From positions 620,001 through 684,000 of the forward strand of contig NZ_QRDX01000001.1 in the NCBI RefSeq assembly GCF_003386195.1: a stretch of 64,000 nt of DNA, read 5' to 3'. Numbering within the stretch: the stretch's first letter is position 1; each line of letters begins with the position of its first letter. The notes under the pieces were generated by a model, which was not told the DNA's origin, ran no database searches, and saw only the letters and a program-made list of their open reading frames with translations. The position numbers and the translations under genes were made by a program. Below are positions 44,730 to 52,996 of the stretch, piece by piece. The stretch comes from Seonamhaeicola aphaedonensis (lineage in GTDB: Bacteria > Bacteroidota > Bacteroidia > Flavobacteriales > Flavobacteriaceae).

Positions 44730-44866
44730 TTAAGAATTAAATATTCATTGACTTCAAATTCAAAAAAAATGAGTTCACAATGTTGACTATTAGAGGTGTA
44801 TTTTTAAAAAGTTAAGACTTGATGAATATTTAAAAGTATTTTGAAGAGTTCAGGTTGAACAAGTCT

Positions 44867-45868
44867 TTAATTCAACTTTTCAGTCAATTTATTAAATACC
44901 TTTTTTGGATTTTTACCCTCATAAAGTATTTCGTAAACTGCACTAATTATTGGTATTCGAGTTCTTTTATTGTTCCTTTCATAAAGTTGGTGAGCACTCT
45001 TGGTAGCATAATAACCTTCGGCTACCATACTCATTTCCATTTGAGCAGATTTTACAGTATAACCCTTTCCAATCATATTACCAAACATGCGGTTTCTAGA
45101 AAATGTGGAATACCCCGTAACCAATAAATCACCTAAATAAGCTGAGTTATTGATGTTTCGTTTCATTTTATGGCGTTTTTTAATAAAACGATTCATCTCA
45201 CGAATGGAATTACTCATAAGTACGCTCTGGAAATTATCACCATAACCCAAGCCATGCGCTATGCCAGCCGCTATGGCATAAATATTTTTCAGCATAACAG
45301 CGTATTCAATACCAATAACGTCATCACTAACTTTGGTGTTGATGTATTCTGAAGATAAAGCTCTCGCAATTTCTTTAGCCTTATTGATATTAGAACATGA
45401 AATAGTAAGGTATGATAAGCGCTCTAAAGCAACCTCTTCAGCATGACATGGACCCGCAATTATCGCAATGTTTTCATAGGGTAAATTATAGAACTCATGG
45501 AAGTGTTCACCTACTAATAAACCAGATTCTGGCATAATACCTTTAACTGCTGATACAATTGTTTTAGTTGAAATATCAACGGAAAGCTTATTCAATTCAT
45601 TATGAATAAAAGCCGAGGGAATTACAAAAAACAATACATCTGCCCATGCAGCAATCTCGTTAATGTCATTACTAAGCTTTAATTGTTCTAGATGAAACTC
45701 TACCGAACTTAAATAATTGGGGTTGTGTTGTTCTCTTAAAATATGTTCTTTAGTATAAACACTGCGCATATACCATCCCACTTCATCAAGATTTTCACAA
45801 AGCATTTTTACAATAGCTGTTGCCCAACTTCCACCGCCAAAAACCGCATATTTTAAAGGTTTTTCCAT
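44867..45868 (-). CDS. gpsA: NAD(P)H-dependent glycerol-3-phosphate dehydrogenase
   Basis: 333 residues; reduces dihydroxyacetone phosphate to sn-glycerol 3-phosphate for phospholipid synthesis. The N-terminal Rossmann motif is FGGGSWATAIVKML. ISTKTIVSAVKGI, AIIAGPCHAEEVA and the catalytic-Lys region EYAVMLKNIYAIAAGIAHGLGYGDN follow. The C-terminal half is helical with GYYATKSAHQLYERNN. It is monocistronic and convergent with dxs. No promoter box was found. Confidence 0.95.
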   Translation of the reverse strand: MEKPLKYAVFGGGSWATAIVKMLCENLDEVGWYMRSVYTKEHILREQHNPNYLSSVEFHLEQLKLSNDINEIAAWADVLFFVIPSAFIHNELNKLSVDISTKTIVSAVKGIMPESGLLVGEHFHEFYNLPYENIAIIAGPCHAEEVALERLSYLTISCSNINKAKEIARALSSEYINTKVSDDVIGIEYAVMLKNIYAIAAGIAHGLGYGDNFQSVLMSNSIREMNRFIKKRHKMKRNINNSAYLGDLLVTGYSTFSRNRMFGNMIGKGYTVKSAQMEMSMVAEGYYATKSAHQLYERNNKRTRIPIISAVYEILYEGKNPKKVFNKLTEKLN

Positions 45869-46001
45869 AAAAACATTCTATCAATTCCAGTTTAAAAGTA
45901 CGTAAATATATTAAAGCTATGGCACCTATCAATTCTTTAAGAAAAATATTTTGGCACGTGTTTTGAAAACAACTAACTAGAAAACCTAAAATGAAGATAA
46001 T

Positions 46002-46943
46002 ATGAAGACGATAAAACTACTTTTTACATTCGCTTTATCAGCAACACTTTTCACATCATGTTATACCGAAGTTCATGTGGATGAATTTGTTGACGAACCC
46101 ACAATTTCTATTAATCAGTTACTAAATTCTTATGAATTATGGTATGTAGACATTAACGCTACATCGGGTTATGGAGAAACACCATTTTTACAAAAAGCCT
46201 TTACAATTTCTTTTAGGGGAGGTGTGGTGTTTGCCAATAATAATATTGTGGGAATAGGAAATAATGGTAACGGATTTGGTATTGATGTGGGTGAGTATGA
46301 AGCTTATAATATGATTTTAGATGTATATCATGATATTGATGGCTTTACAACCTTTGATGTATTTCAAATTGATGCTAATACCATAGAACTTTATAATCCG
46401 AATAATGATACTTCCTACTTTTTAGATGGTTATCAACGTAGTAATTTTGATTACGATTTTGTGTTCTATGATAACATTCATTATTTCTTACAAGAGTATG
46501 AAGCCTGGGAGAAAACCTACACGAGTGAGTTTGGAGCAATTAATGAATTTGATAATGAAAACTTTGTACAGTTTTTAGCTGGAGGTAATGATTCTACATT
46601 CCAAAGTTCACAAGATATGGTTGGAACAAATGTTAATAGTCTAATTTGGGATTATACCGGGGTTTATGGAGTGGGGAATGTTTCAAATAATTTATACCTT
46701 AAAACTTTAACATTAGATTATGATTTCTTCGACAATGAATTTTTTGAATTGACCGTTATAGATGATAGAACTATTGAACTGTTTCATCCAACCTCTGAGA
46801 CCGTATATGAATTTAAAGGTAGAGGATATATTCAATATTTGAAGATTACAGATTCAAAAGGAAAAAATGTTGAGGTAGATAAAAAACGTAAGTTTAAAAA
46901 TAAAAGGGTAGACAACCCTAGAGAAAATACAAGAACAAAATAG
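46002..46943 (+). CDS. Lipoprotein of unknown function
   Basis: 313 residues. A signal peptide with lipobox ATLFTSCYTEV puts the lipidated Cys near residue 20. The body is Asp/Asn/Phe/Tyr-rich with two similar segments (ELYNPNNDTSYFLDGY about residues 128-143 and ELFHPTSETVYEFKGRGY about 262-279), suggesting an internal duplication of about 135 residues. The C-terminus is strongly basic. I recall flavobacterial relatives labelled nicotinate mononucleotide adenylyltransferase, which this sequence does not support: it has no HxGH motif. Its function is unknown. Confidence 0.8.
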   Translation: MKTIKLLFTFALSATLFTSCYTEVHVDEFVDEPTISINQLLNSYELWYVDINATSGYGETPFLQKAFTISFRGGVVFANNNIVGIGNNGNGFGIDVGEYEAYNMILDVYHDIDGFTTFDVFQIDANTIELYNPNNDTSYFLDGYQRSNFDYDFVFYDNIHYFLQEYEAWEKTYTSEFGAINEFDNENFVQFLAGGNDSTFQSSQDMVGTNVNSLIWDYTGVYGVGNVSNNLYLKTLTLDYDFFDNEFFELTVIDDRTIELFHPTSETVYEFKGRGYIQYLKITDSKGKNVEVDKKRKFKNKRVDNPRENTRTK

Positions 46944-46977
46944 AGTTTCACAAAAATTTGGTTGGTTATTTAGTTTA

Positions 46978-47018
46978 GAAACCGTTTAAAGCAAAGTTAT
47001 TTAGGCGGTTTCTTTTTT
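46978..47018 (+). terminator. Terminator after the lipoprotein gene
   Basis: GAAACCGTTTA (46978-46988) pairs with TAGGCGGTTTC (47002-47012, two G-U) and is followed by TTTTTT. It lies 35 bases after the stop. Confidence 0.78.
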
Positions 47019-47185
47019 GTTCGTATATCTACTATTTAGATACATATCATTATAATGAGGTATGCCTAATAATTACTGTAGATCTAAAGGCAAAAAATGA
47101 AGGTGATTAATATTATTACTAAATCAAGTTGTTAAACTATTTTTATCAGCATTTTTATATTAATAGGAAGAGTAGTTTCAGTATT

Positions 47186-48157
47186 CTATTTCAGGTTTTC
47201 TACTATAAATTCTCTGATTTTAAAATCAATATCTTTTTCATTATCAACTATTTTACTTGTGTATAGATGGTTTTTAACATTATGTTTATTAAGTTTTTTT
47301 GACACTACAATAGCATGATTTCTGTGATGCTGAATCACATTATCATTTTTTGGGAAATGTTCTTTCATTAAGTTCATAAGATAAATTGGAGGGTCTTTTG
47401 CATCAATCATAGATAACATGTCTAGTTGTTTTGAAGCGATACGAATTTCATTCTTAAATGATTTATAATCTGAATAGCCATAAAAGTTAGCAGCAGCATT
47501 ATAAATTTGTTTGCGCTTTAAGGGAAGAACTAAACGCATATAAGGTATTATTTTTTTCCATTTAAAAACATTGTATGTAGCTTGCGTGGCTATAGCTCCT
47601 GCGCATTTTAATCGTGTAGATTCTCCTTTTAAAGAAGTATCTCCCTTTATTGCTAGATTATCATGAAAGGCAAAATATAAACTTGAACCTGCACCAGCAG
47701 AATTACCATAACAACCTACTCTTTCTTTATCAATATTAAACTCATCAGCATGAAATCGTAAATATTGAATAGCTGTTTGAATATCTTCAAGACATATTCT
47801 TACTCCCAGAGAATCGTTTGGTGTATAGAAGCGATAATTAATAGATACTACTGCAATATTATTGTCAAGAAAATACTTAATATCTTGTTTTCTCCTATAT
47901 ATATTTTTTTTGTCTCCATGTTGAAATCCACCTCCATGTATATAAATAATAAGACCATGCTTCGCATCATTTTTTGGGAGTAGAATATCAAACTTATTTC
48001 GCTCGTATTCTCCGTATGATAAATCAAAATGACTAGAAAAATCTTTGGGATTTAGATAGTCCAAATCTTGTCCATATACAAGTCCCAAAAAGTTCAGAAA
48101 TAATGTGTATAATAATATTAGTTTTAATAAATACTTGTTTTTAAACCAGTTAGTCAT
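47186..48157 (-). CDS. Secreted alpha/beta hydrolase (carboxylesterase-like)
   Basis: 323 residues with a signal peptide (about residues 1-28, ending VYGQ). The oxyanion-hole motif is IYIHGGGFQHGDK and the nucleophile elbow GCYGNSAGAGSS, with Ser in Gly-Asn-Ser-Ala-Gly, as in HSL-type and acetyl-xylan-esterase-like enzymes. DAKDPPIYLMN and the His in RNHAIVV are likely positions for the acid and base. The substrate is unknown. It stands alone on the minus strand, flanked by 242 and 134 bases without genes. Confidence 0.85.
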   Translation of the reverse strand: MTNWFKNKYLLKLILLYTLFLNFLGLVYGQDLDYLNPKDFSSHFDLSYGEYERNKFDILLPKNDAKHGLIIYIHGGGFQHGDKKNIYRRKQDIKYFLDNNIAVVSINYRFYTPNDSLGVRICLEDIQTAIQYLRFHADEFNIDKERVGCYGNSAGAGSSLYFAFHDNLAIKGDTSLKGESTRLKCAGAIATQATYNVFKWKKIIPYMRLVLPLKRKQIYNAAANFYGYSDYKSFKNEIRIASKQLDMLSMIDAKDPPIYLMNLMKEHFPKNDNVIQHHRNHAIVVSKKLNKHNVKNHLYTSKIVDNEKDIDFKIREFIVENLK

Positions 48158-48291
48158 GTTTATAAATGTTTTGTTTGGATATAGGAAAAATCACTGTAGT
48201 TAAAGAAACAGTAAGGATTGAGTTTCTGCTTTTAAAGATATTTCAAAATATAGTAATCAGTATAGTTGTAAATTTTAACAAAATAAAGCCA

Positions 48292-48654
48292 TCAAAGAGC
48301 CCTCACCAATAATTCTGCAGTCGCAGGATTAGTAGCTAGCGGTACGTCGTGCACATCGCACAAGCGCATAAGCATAATAACATCAGGTTCGTGTGGGTGC
48401 TTTTCAAGAGGATCTCTAAAAAATATCACCATGTTGCATTTTCCCTCAGCAACTCTGGCTGCTATTTGGGCATCACCACCTAGAGGACCCGATAGCAATT
48501 TAGTAACTTTTATCCCTGCATTTTCAACCTTACCTCCTGTGGTACCCGTAGAGATGATGTCTATTTTCTTTTCTTGAAGTTTTGCTTTGTGTTGATTTAT
48601 AAACTGAACCATTTCAGCTTTTTTTCCATCATGTGCAATAATTGCTATTTCCAT
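48292..48654 (-). CDS. mgsA: Methylglyoxal synthase
   Basis: 120 residues; converts dihydroxyacetone phosphate to methylglyoxal and phosphate, a bypass of lower glycolysis. Family motifs are AIIAHDGKKAEM, STGTTGG, LSGPLGGDAQI with the catalytic Asp, and FFRDPLEKHPHEPDV. It is slightly shorter than the E. coli enzyme (152) but spans the whole fold. It follows the TIM-barrel gene by 13 bases, so it is probably the last gene of the yicC operon. Confidence 0.95.
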   Translation of the reverse strand: MEIAIIAHDGKKAEMVQFINQHKAKLQEKKIDIISTGTTGGKVENAGIKVTKLLSGPLGGDAQIAARVAEGKCNMVIFFRDPLEKHPHEPDVIMLMRLCDVHDVPLATNPATAELLVRAL

Positions 48655-48667
48655 TTCATGTTAATTT

Positions 48668-49573
48668 TTAGTTATGAAGCCCCGATTTAAACTCGCTAAC
48701 CATATTTTTTATTATGGCTTTGGTGTCTCCTTCTTTAAGGCTTTCAAATGACACATAACCACGATAATTACTAGATTGTATAATCTTTGCAATACGTTTT
48801 AAATCGGCTTGAACTTTAGTACTATCTTTTTGTTTTACATGCTCTTTTACAAAATAGTAGTTGGTATAAGGCGCAAGGTTTTCAATTTCTTGATACGGGT
48901 TGTTGGAAGGTAAACTTCCGCAGTCTAAAATTAACCCAAACCAATCTGAGTCTACTCTTTTTAAAATATCAATGACTTCCTCACTGGTAAATAAAAATTC
49001 GTCATGATTTTGCAAACCAACCATAACGCCATGAAGTTCCCCATATTTAGCACACGTTTTAAAGTCATTCACCATCCATTCCTTTACTTGCTCTTTGGAA
49101 TATGTATCACTTTTATGTCTTCCAGTAAAAATTCTCATAATGGGTGATCCCAATTTAGAGGAAACCTCTAGCCAGTTTTTGATAAGTTCAATATCATTAT
49201 TTCTTTTAACAGCATCTGGAGTGGCAAAGTCATTTCTAACACCGGTCCAAGCAATATCAAGTCCTAACTCAAGAGCTTTTCTTTTTAAGTCAAAAAGTGC
49301 TTTGTTGGTTGGTGAATCTGGATAAGAATTGAAATAATAACCTGTTAAATCTACAGCATCTAAACCAATATCTGCAGCAAATTCCATCATGTCATAAAAA
49401 GTCATTTCGCCACTTCTTAACTCAGAATTAAAGGAATAGGCATTAATGCTGTACTGCAGTCTAGTTGTCTTGTTGTTTTTAACAAGATTGGTGTAAGCCA
49501 TGAGTCTGTTAGCCCCTAAAACTAAAGGTGCTAGCATTAAGCTTTGTAAAACGTTTCTTCGAGTTTTATCCAT
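48668..49573 (-). CDS. Sugar phosphate isomerase/epimerase-like TIM barrel, exported
   Basis: 301 residues. The N-terminus DKTRRNVLQSLMLAPLVLGA has a twin-arginine-like pattern followed by a hydrophobic segment, suggesting export by Tat. The rest is a xylose-isomerase-like TIM barrel (AP endonuclease family 2): DIGLDAVDLTGYYF, MRIFTGRH, VGLQNHDEF, DCGSLPSNNPYQEI and GYVSFESLKEGD. Members epimerise or isomerise sugars, but no substrate can be assigned here. It sits between nadD and mgsA in a minus-strand operon. Confidence 0.85.
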   Translation of the reverse strand: MDKTRRNVLQSLMLAPLVLGANRLMAYTNLVKNNKTTRLQYSINAYSFNSELRSGEMTFYDMMEFAADIGLDAVDLTGYYFNSYPDSPTNKALFDLKRKALELGLDIAWTGVRNDFATPDAVKRNNDIELIKNWLEVSSKLGSPIMRIFTGRHKSDTYSKEQVKEWMVNDFKTCAKYGELHGVMVGLQNHDEFLFTSEEVIDILKRVDSDWFGLILDCGSLPSNNPYQEIENLAPYTNYYFVKEHVKQKDSTKVQADLKRIAKIIQSSNYRGYVSFESLKEGDTKAIIKNMVSEFKSGLHN

Positions 49574-49628
49574 GATGAATAAGATTTAAAACGACCAAAA
49601 TTTCTGTAATTAAAATAAGAATTTTTAG

Positions 49629-50207
49629 TTACCTGTAAAAATTCATTTCATCTAAATATTCCCAAACATGCTGTGGTAGCATAGGCTGTACATTTTTACC
49701 TTCTTTTATGGCATTTCTAATAAATGTAGAAGAAATTTCCATAACAGGGGCATCTATAAAATGTACTTTCTCGTGGTCATCAAACTTTGTTTCAACCCTT
49801 ATTTTAGGAACTCTGGGGTAGACATAGATATGATGATTTTGCAGAATAACCTCGGCGTTTTTCCATTTATGGAAATGCTTTAAATTATCTTCTCCCATTA
49901 TTAAACAGAACTCATAATTGGGATATTTCTCCTCTAAATGAACCAGTGTATTAATAGTGTAGTTAGGTTGTGGTAATTTAAACTCAATATCACTTGGCTG
50001 TAATTTAGTATAATCTTTTGTAGCTCTGTAAACCATCTCTAAACGCTGGTAGTTATCAAGTAAAGAACTTTTATTTTTAAACGGATTGTGAGGCGTAACT
50101 ACAAACCAAACTTGATCAAGGTCACTGTATTCTGCAAAATGATTGGCTATAACCAAATGCCCAACATGAATAGGGTTAAAAGATCCAAAATACAACCCTA
50201 TCTTCAT
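49629..50207 (-). CDS. nadD: Nicotinate-nucleotide adenylyltransferase
   Basis: 192 residues; joins NaMN and ATP to give deamido-NAD in NAD synthesis. The nucleotidyltransferase motif GSFNPIHVGHLVIA is at the N-terminus, with CLIMGEDNLKHFHKW in the centre and EISSTFIRNAIKEGK near the C-terminus. Only 2 bases separate it from gmk. Confidence 0.95.
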   Translation of the reverse strand: MKIGLYFGSFNPIHVGHLVIANHFAEYSDLDQVWFVVTPHNPFKNKSSLLDNYQRLEMVYRATKDYTKLQPSDIEFKLPQPNYTINTLVHLEEKYPNYEFCLIMGEDNLKHFHKWKNAEVILQNHHIYVYPRVPKIRVETKFDDHEKVHFIDAPVMEISSTFIRNAIKEGKNVQPMLPQHVWEYLDEMNFYR

Positions 50208-50209
50208 AC

Positions 50210-50797
50210 TTAAGAATTTATAAAGTTTTTCACCAATACTTCAGCGTCCTTAAAAGCATTTTCTAAATTGTCATTAACTACAATTTCATCAAATAAAGGT
50301 GCTGTAGCTAATTCTGCCGAAGCTTTTGCAACCCGCATACTTATTTTTTCTGCGCTTTCAGTTTTGCGTTTTTTTAACCTAATTTTTAGCTCGTCTATAC
50401 TTGGTGGTTTTACAAAAATGGCCAATGTTTGTTCTGGGAATTTGCGTTTAATTCTAAGTCCGCCAGAAACATCAATATCAAAAATAACATGCTTTCCTAA
50501 ATCCCAGATACGTTCTACTTCACTTTTTAAAGTCCCATAAAAATTGTCTCTATAAACCTCTTCCCATTCTAGAAATTCTTGGTTTTTGATTTTGTTTTTA
50601 AAATCTTTAGCAGACAGAAAATAGTAGTCTTTTCCATCTACTTCAGTTCCTCGTTTTTCGCGTGAAGTAGCCGATATTGAAAACTCTAAATTTAATTCTT
50701 CAATACCTAACAAATGTTTAACTATAGTTGTTTTTCCAGAACCTGAAGGTGCTGAAAACACGATGAGTTTACCTTGTTTATTTTCGTTCTTTGTCAA
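50210..50797 (-). CDS. gmk: Guanylate kinase
   Basis: 195 residues; phosphorylates GMP to GDP. The P-loop is SAPSGSGKTT, followed by SISATSREKRGTEVDGKDYYF (GMP-binding) and FDIDVSGGLRIKRKFPEQT. It follows yicC by 57 bases, the common bacterial yicC-gmk order. Confidence 0.96.
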   Translation of the reverse strand: MTKNENKQGKLIVFSAPSGSGKTTIVKHLLGIEELNLEFSISATSREKRGTEVDGKDYYFLSAKDFKNKIKNQEFLEWEEVYRDNFYGTLKSEVERIWDLGKHVIFDIDVSGGLRIKRKFPEQTLAIFVKPPSIDELKIRLKKRKTESAEKISMRVAKASAELATAPLFDEIVVNDNLENAFKDAEVLVKNFINS

Positions 50798-50854
50798 AAG
50801 TTTAAAATTTTTATAGATTGTACTGCCACAGCATACTGCTGACGTTTCAATGAA

Positions 50855-51712
50855 TTAAAGCACATTCAATAACTGCTCCTTAATTTTTTCGAGTTCATCC
50901 TTCATCTGTACAACGAGCTGTTGCATAGACGCATAGTTGCTTTTGGAACCAATGGTATTTATTTCACGACCTATTTCCTGCCCAATAAATCCGAGTTTTT
51001 TTCCGTTAGAATCTTTAGATTTTAAGGTTTCAATAAAATAGTTTAAATGATTTTTTAATCGCACCTTTTCTTCGGTGATATCAAATTTTTCAATGTAGTA
51101 AACCAACTCTTGCTCAAAGCGGTTTTCATCATACTTTTCTTTGAGCTCTTCAACACCTTTTAACAAACGCTCTCTAACAGCCTCAATACGTTCTGGGTCC
51201 ATCTCTATAACTCTCTCTAGTAGAATACCAATGTTTTCAATGCGTTTTATAAAATCGGTTTCAAGTACTTTGCCTTCGTCTTTTCTGTAATTGTTTAAAG
51301 CATCAACGGCACTATTGATTTCGGTTTGAATTTTTTTCCATTCGTCTTCATCGATTTCTTCTCTAACCGTATTTAACGCATCTGGAAATCTAACCGCCAT
51401 TTTAAGTAGTTCGGTGTCATCGCCATCAACCACTTCTTTTAATTGGTTTATGTATTGTTGCACCACGGGTTTGTTTATCTGTGATGAAGTATCCTCTCCT
51501 GTCACTTCCACATAAATTGAAAAATCAACTTTTCCACGCTCCAAAGCATTTGCTAATTGTTTTCTAATAGCTAATTCTTTCTCTCTATAAATAGTAGGCA
51601 TTCTAGCATTTAAGTCAAGATTTTTACTGTTTAGAGATTTTAACTCTATGGTAATTTTTTTGGTGGGTAGTTGCAATACAGATTTTCCGTAACCTGTCAT
51701 TGAATAAATCAT
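50855..51712 (-). CDS. yicC: YicC family endoribonuclease
   Basis: 285 residues. N-terminal MTGYGKSVLQLPTKKITIELKSLNSKNLDLNARMP and C-terminal GFIGQEIGREINTIGSKSN are the two family signatures. YicC members have been described as RNA-degrading endoribonucleases. It is the first gene of yicC-gmk-nadD-(TIM barrel)-mgsA, with a promoter box 19 bases upstream. Confidence 0.93.
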   Translation of the reverse strand: MIYSMTGYGKSVLQLPTKKITIELKSLNSKNLDLNARMPTIYREKELAIRKQLANALERGKVDFSIYVEVTGEDTSSQINKPVVQQYINQLKEVVDGDDTELLKMAVRFPDALNTVREEIDEDEWKKIQTEINSAVDALNNYRKDEGKVLETDFIKRIENIGILLERVIEMDPERIEAVRERLLKGVEELKEKYDENRFEQELVYYIEKFDITEEKVRLKNHLNYFIETLKSKDSNGKKLGFIGQEIGREINTIGSKSNYASMQQLVVQMKDELEKIKEQLLNVL

Positions 51713-51731
51713 AAACGTGTATTTAAGATTA

Positions 51732-51739
51732 CAAAGGTA
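51732..51739 (-). promoter_or_regulatory. -7 promoter box of the yicC operon
   Basis: TACCTTTG on the minus strand, exact TAnnTTTG, 19 bases before the yicC ATG at 51712. Confidence 0.62.
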
Positions 51740-51853
51740 ATTAAAACCAGAATGGAATAAAATGCAAGCGGTAACTAAAAAATAATTACTTTAATTATCT
51801 AAATTAGCTTACTTCTTTTAGTTTAGAAGAAGACGCACTTAAAATTTAAACGT

Positions 51854-52873
51854 GTGAAAAAAAGAATCACGCTGAAACATATAGCTAACCAATTTGATGT
51901 ATCTATTGCTACGGTATCTAAGGCCTTGAGCGATAGTTATGAAATTAGCGCGAAAACCAAAGAGAAAATTCAGCAGTACGCTAAAGAGCATCATTATAAA
52001 CCTAATAGTGTTGCTTTAAGTTTGCTCAACAAAAAAACCAAAACTATAGGTGTCATCATTCCTAATATCATGAACAACTTTTTTGCAAAGGTGTTTGTTG
52101 GTATTGAAGAAAAAGCTACCGAAAAAGGTTATAGTTTAATTTCTTGTATTTCAAACGAATCATACGAAAAGGAAGTTAAAACCATGGAACTTTTGAAAAA
52201 TGGTACTTTAGATGGTTTTATTTTATCACTTGCGGAAGAAACCCAAGAAAAGGAACAATACCAACATTTAAAGAACACTATTAATGAAGGAGTGCCTATG
52301 GTTTTGTTTGACCGTGTAACTGATGAAATTGCTTGCGATAAAGTAATTGTTGATGATTTTGAAGGAGCTCGTAATGCCACCAATCATCTCATAAAAACAG
52401 GGTGTAAGCGAATTGCATTGATTTCAGTAATTGATAATTTAAGTGTTGGTAAACTAAGGGCAAAGGGTTACGAAAAAGCACTTACAGATAACAATATAAC
52501 TATTGACCCCAAACTTATTGTTAAAATTGGTAAACGTGAAGATTTTGAAACAGCTATGAAAATTGTTTTGGCAGATAAATCTATAGATGGTTTGTTGTGT
52601 TTAGAAGAAAGTTCTGCGGTGCAATCTTTAGAAATTGTAAAGCGTATGGGGTATCATATGCCTAATGAGATGTCAATTATTTGTTTCACCAATGGGAAGT
52701 TACCGCAATATGTAACACCCAGAATTACCACCATTAGTCAACATGGCAAGTATATTGGTGAAATGGCAGCCAAAATACTTATAGACCGACTGGAAGGTGA
52801 AATAGACGCGCCGTTTCAAACCAAAGTAATCAAAACTAGTTTGATAGAGCGCGAGAGCACAAAGCGTATCTAG
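51854..52873 (+). CDS. LacI family transcriptional regulator
   Basis: 339 residues from a GTG; no in-frame ATG gives the HTH. The N-terminal HTH is LKHIANQFDVSIATVSKALS (residues about 7-26) with the hinge helix KPNSVALSLLNKKTKTIG. The periplasmic-binding-like effector domain has IGVIIPNIMNNFFAKVFVGIE and VDDFEGARNATNHLI. It probably senses a sugar or sugar phosphate. The xyl operon begins 6 kb downstream on the other strand, making xylose-type control possible but unproven. No operator was recognised. Confidence 0.93.
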   Translation: MKKRITLKHIANQFDVSIATVSKALSDSYEISAKTKEKIQQYAKEHHYKPNSVALSLLNKKTKTIGVIIPNIMNNFFAKVFVGIEEKATEKGYSLISCISNESYEKEVKTMELLKNGTLDGFILSLAEETQEKEQYQHLKNTINEGVPMVLFDRVTDEIACDKVIVDDFEGARNATNHLIKTGCKRIALISVIDNLSVGKLRAKGYEKALTDNNITIDPKLIVKIGKREDFETAMKIVLADKSIDGLLCLEESSAVQSLEIVKRMGYHMPNEMSIICFTNGKLPQYVTPRITTISQHGKYIGEMAAKILIDRLEGEIDAPFQTKVIKTSLIERESTKRI

Positions 52874-52996
52874 TAATTCCCTTTAATTATTTGGTTTTGT
52901 CAAAATTTTCACCTAACTTGATAATCATTAAAAAAGATGCATATCATTAAGTTACCACACATTTGAAAAAATCAAGACCCCTAAAATAAAGAATCA

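Noticed and set aside
46002-46943. Nicotinate mononucleotide adenylyltransferase activity for the lipoprotein
   Set aside because: No HxGH or SSTxIR motif is present and it has a lipoprotein signal; the genuine NadD is encoded at 49629-50207.
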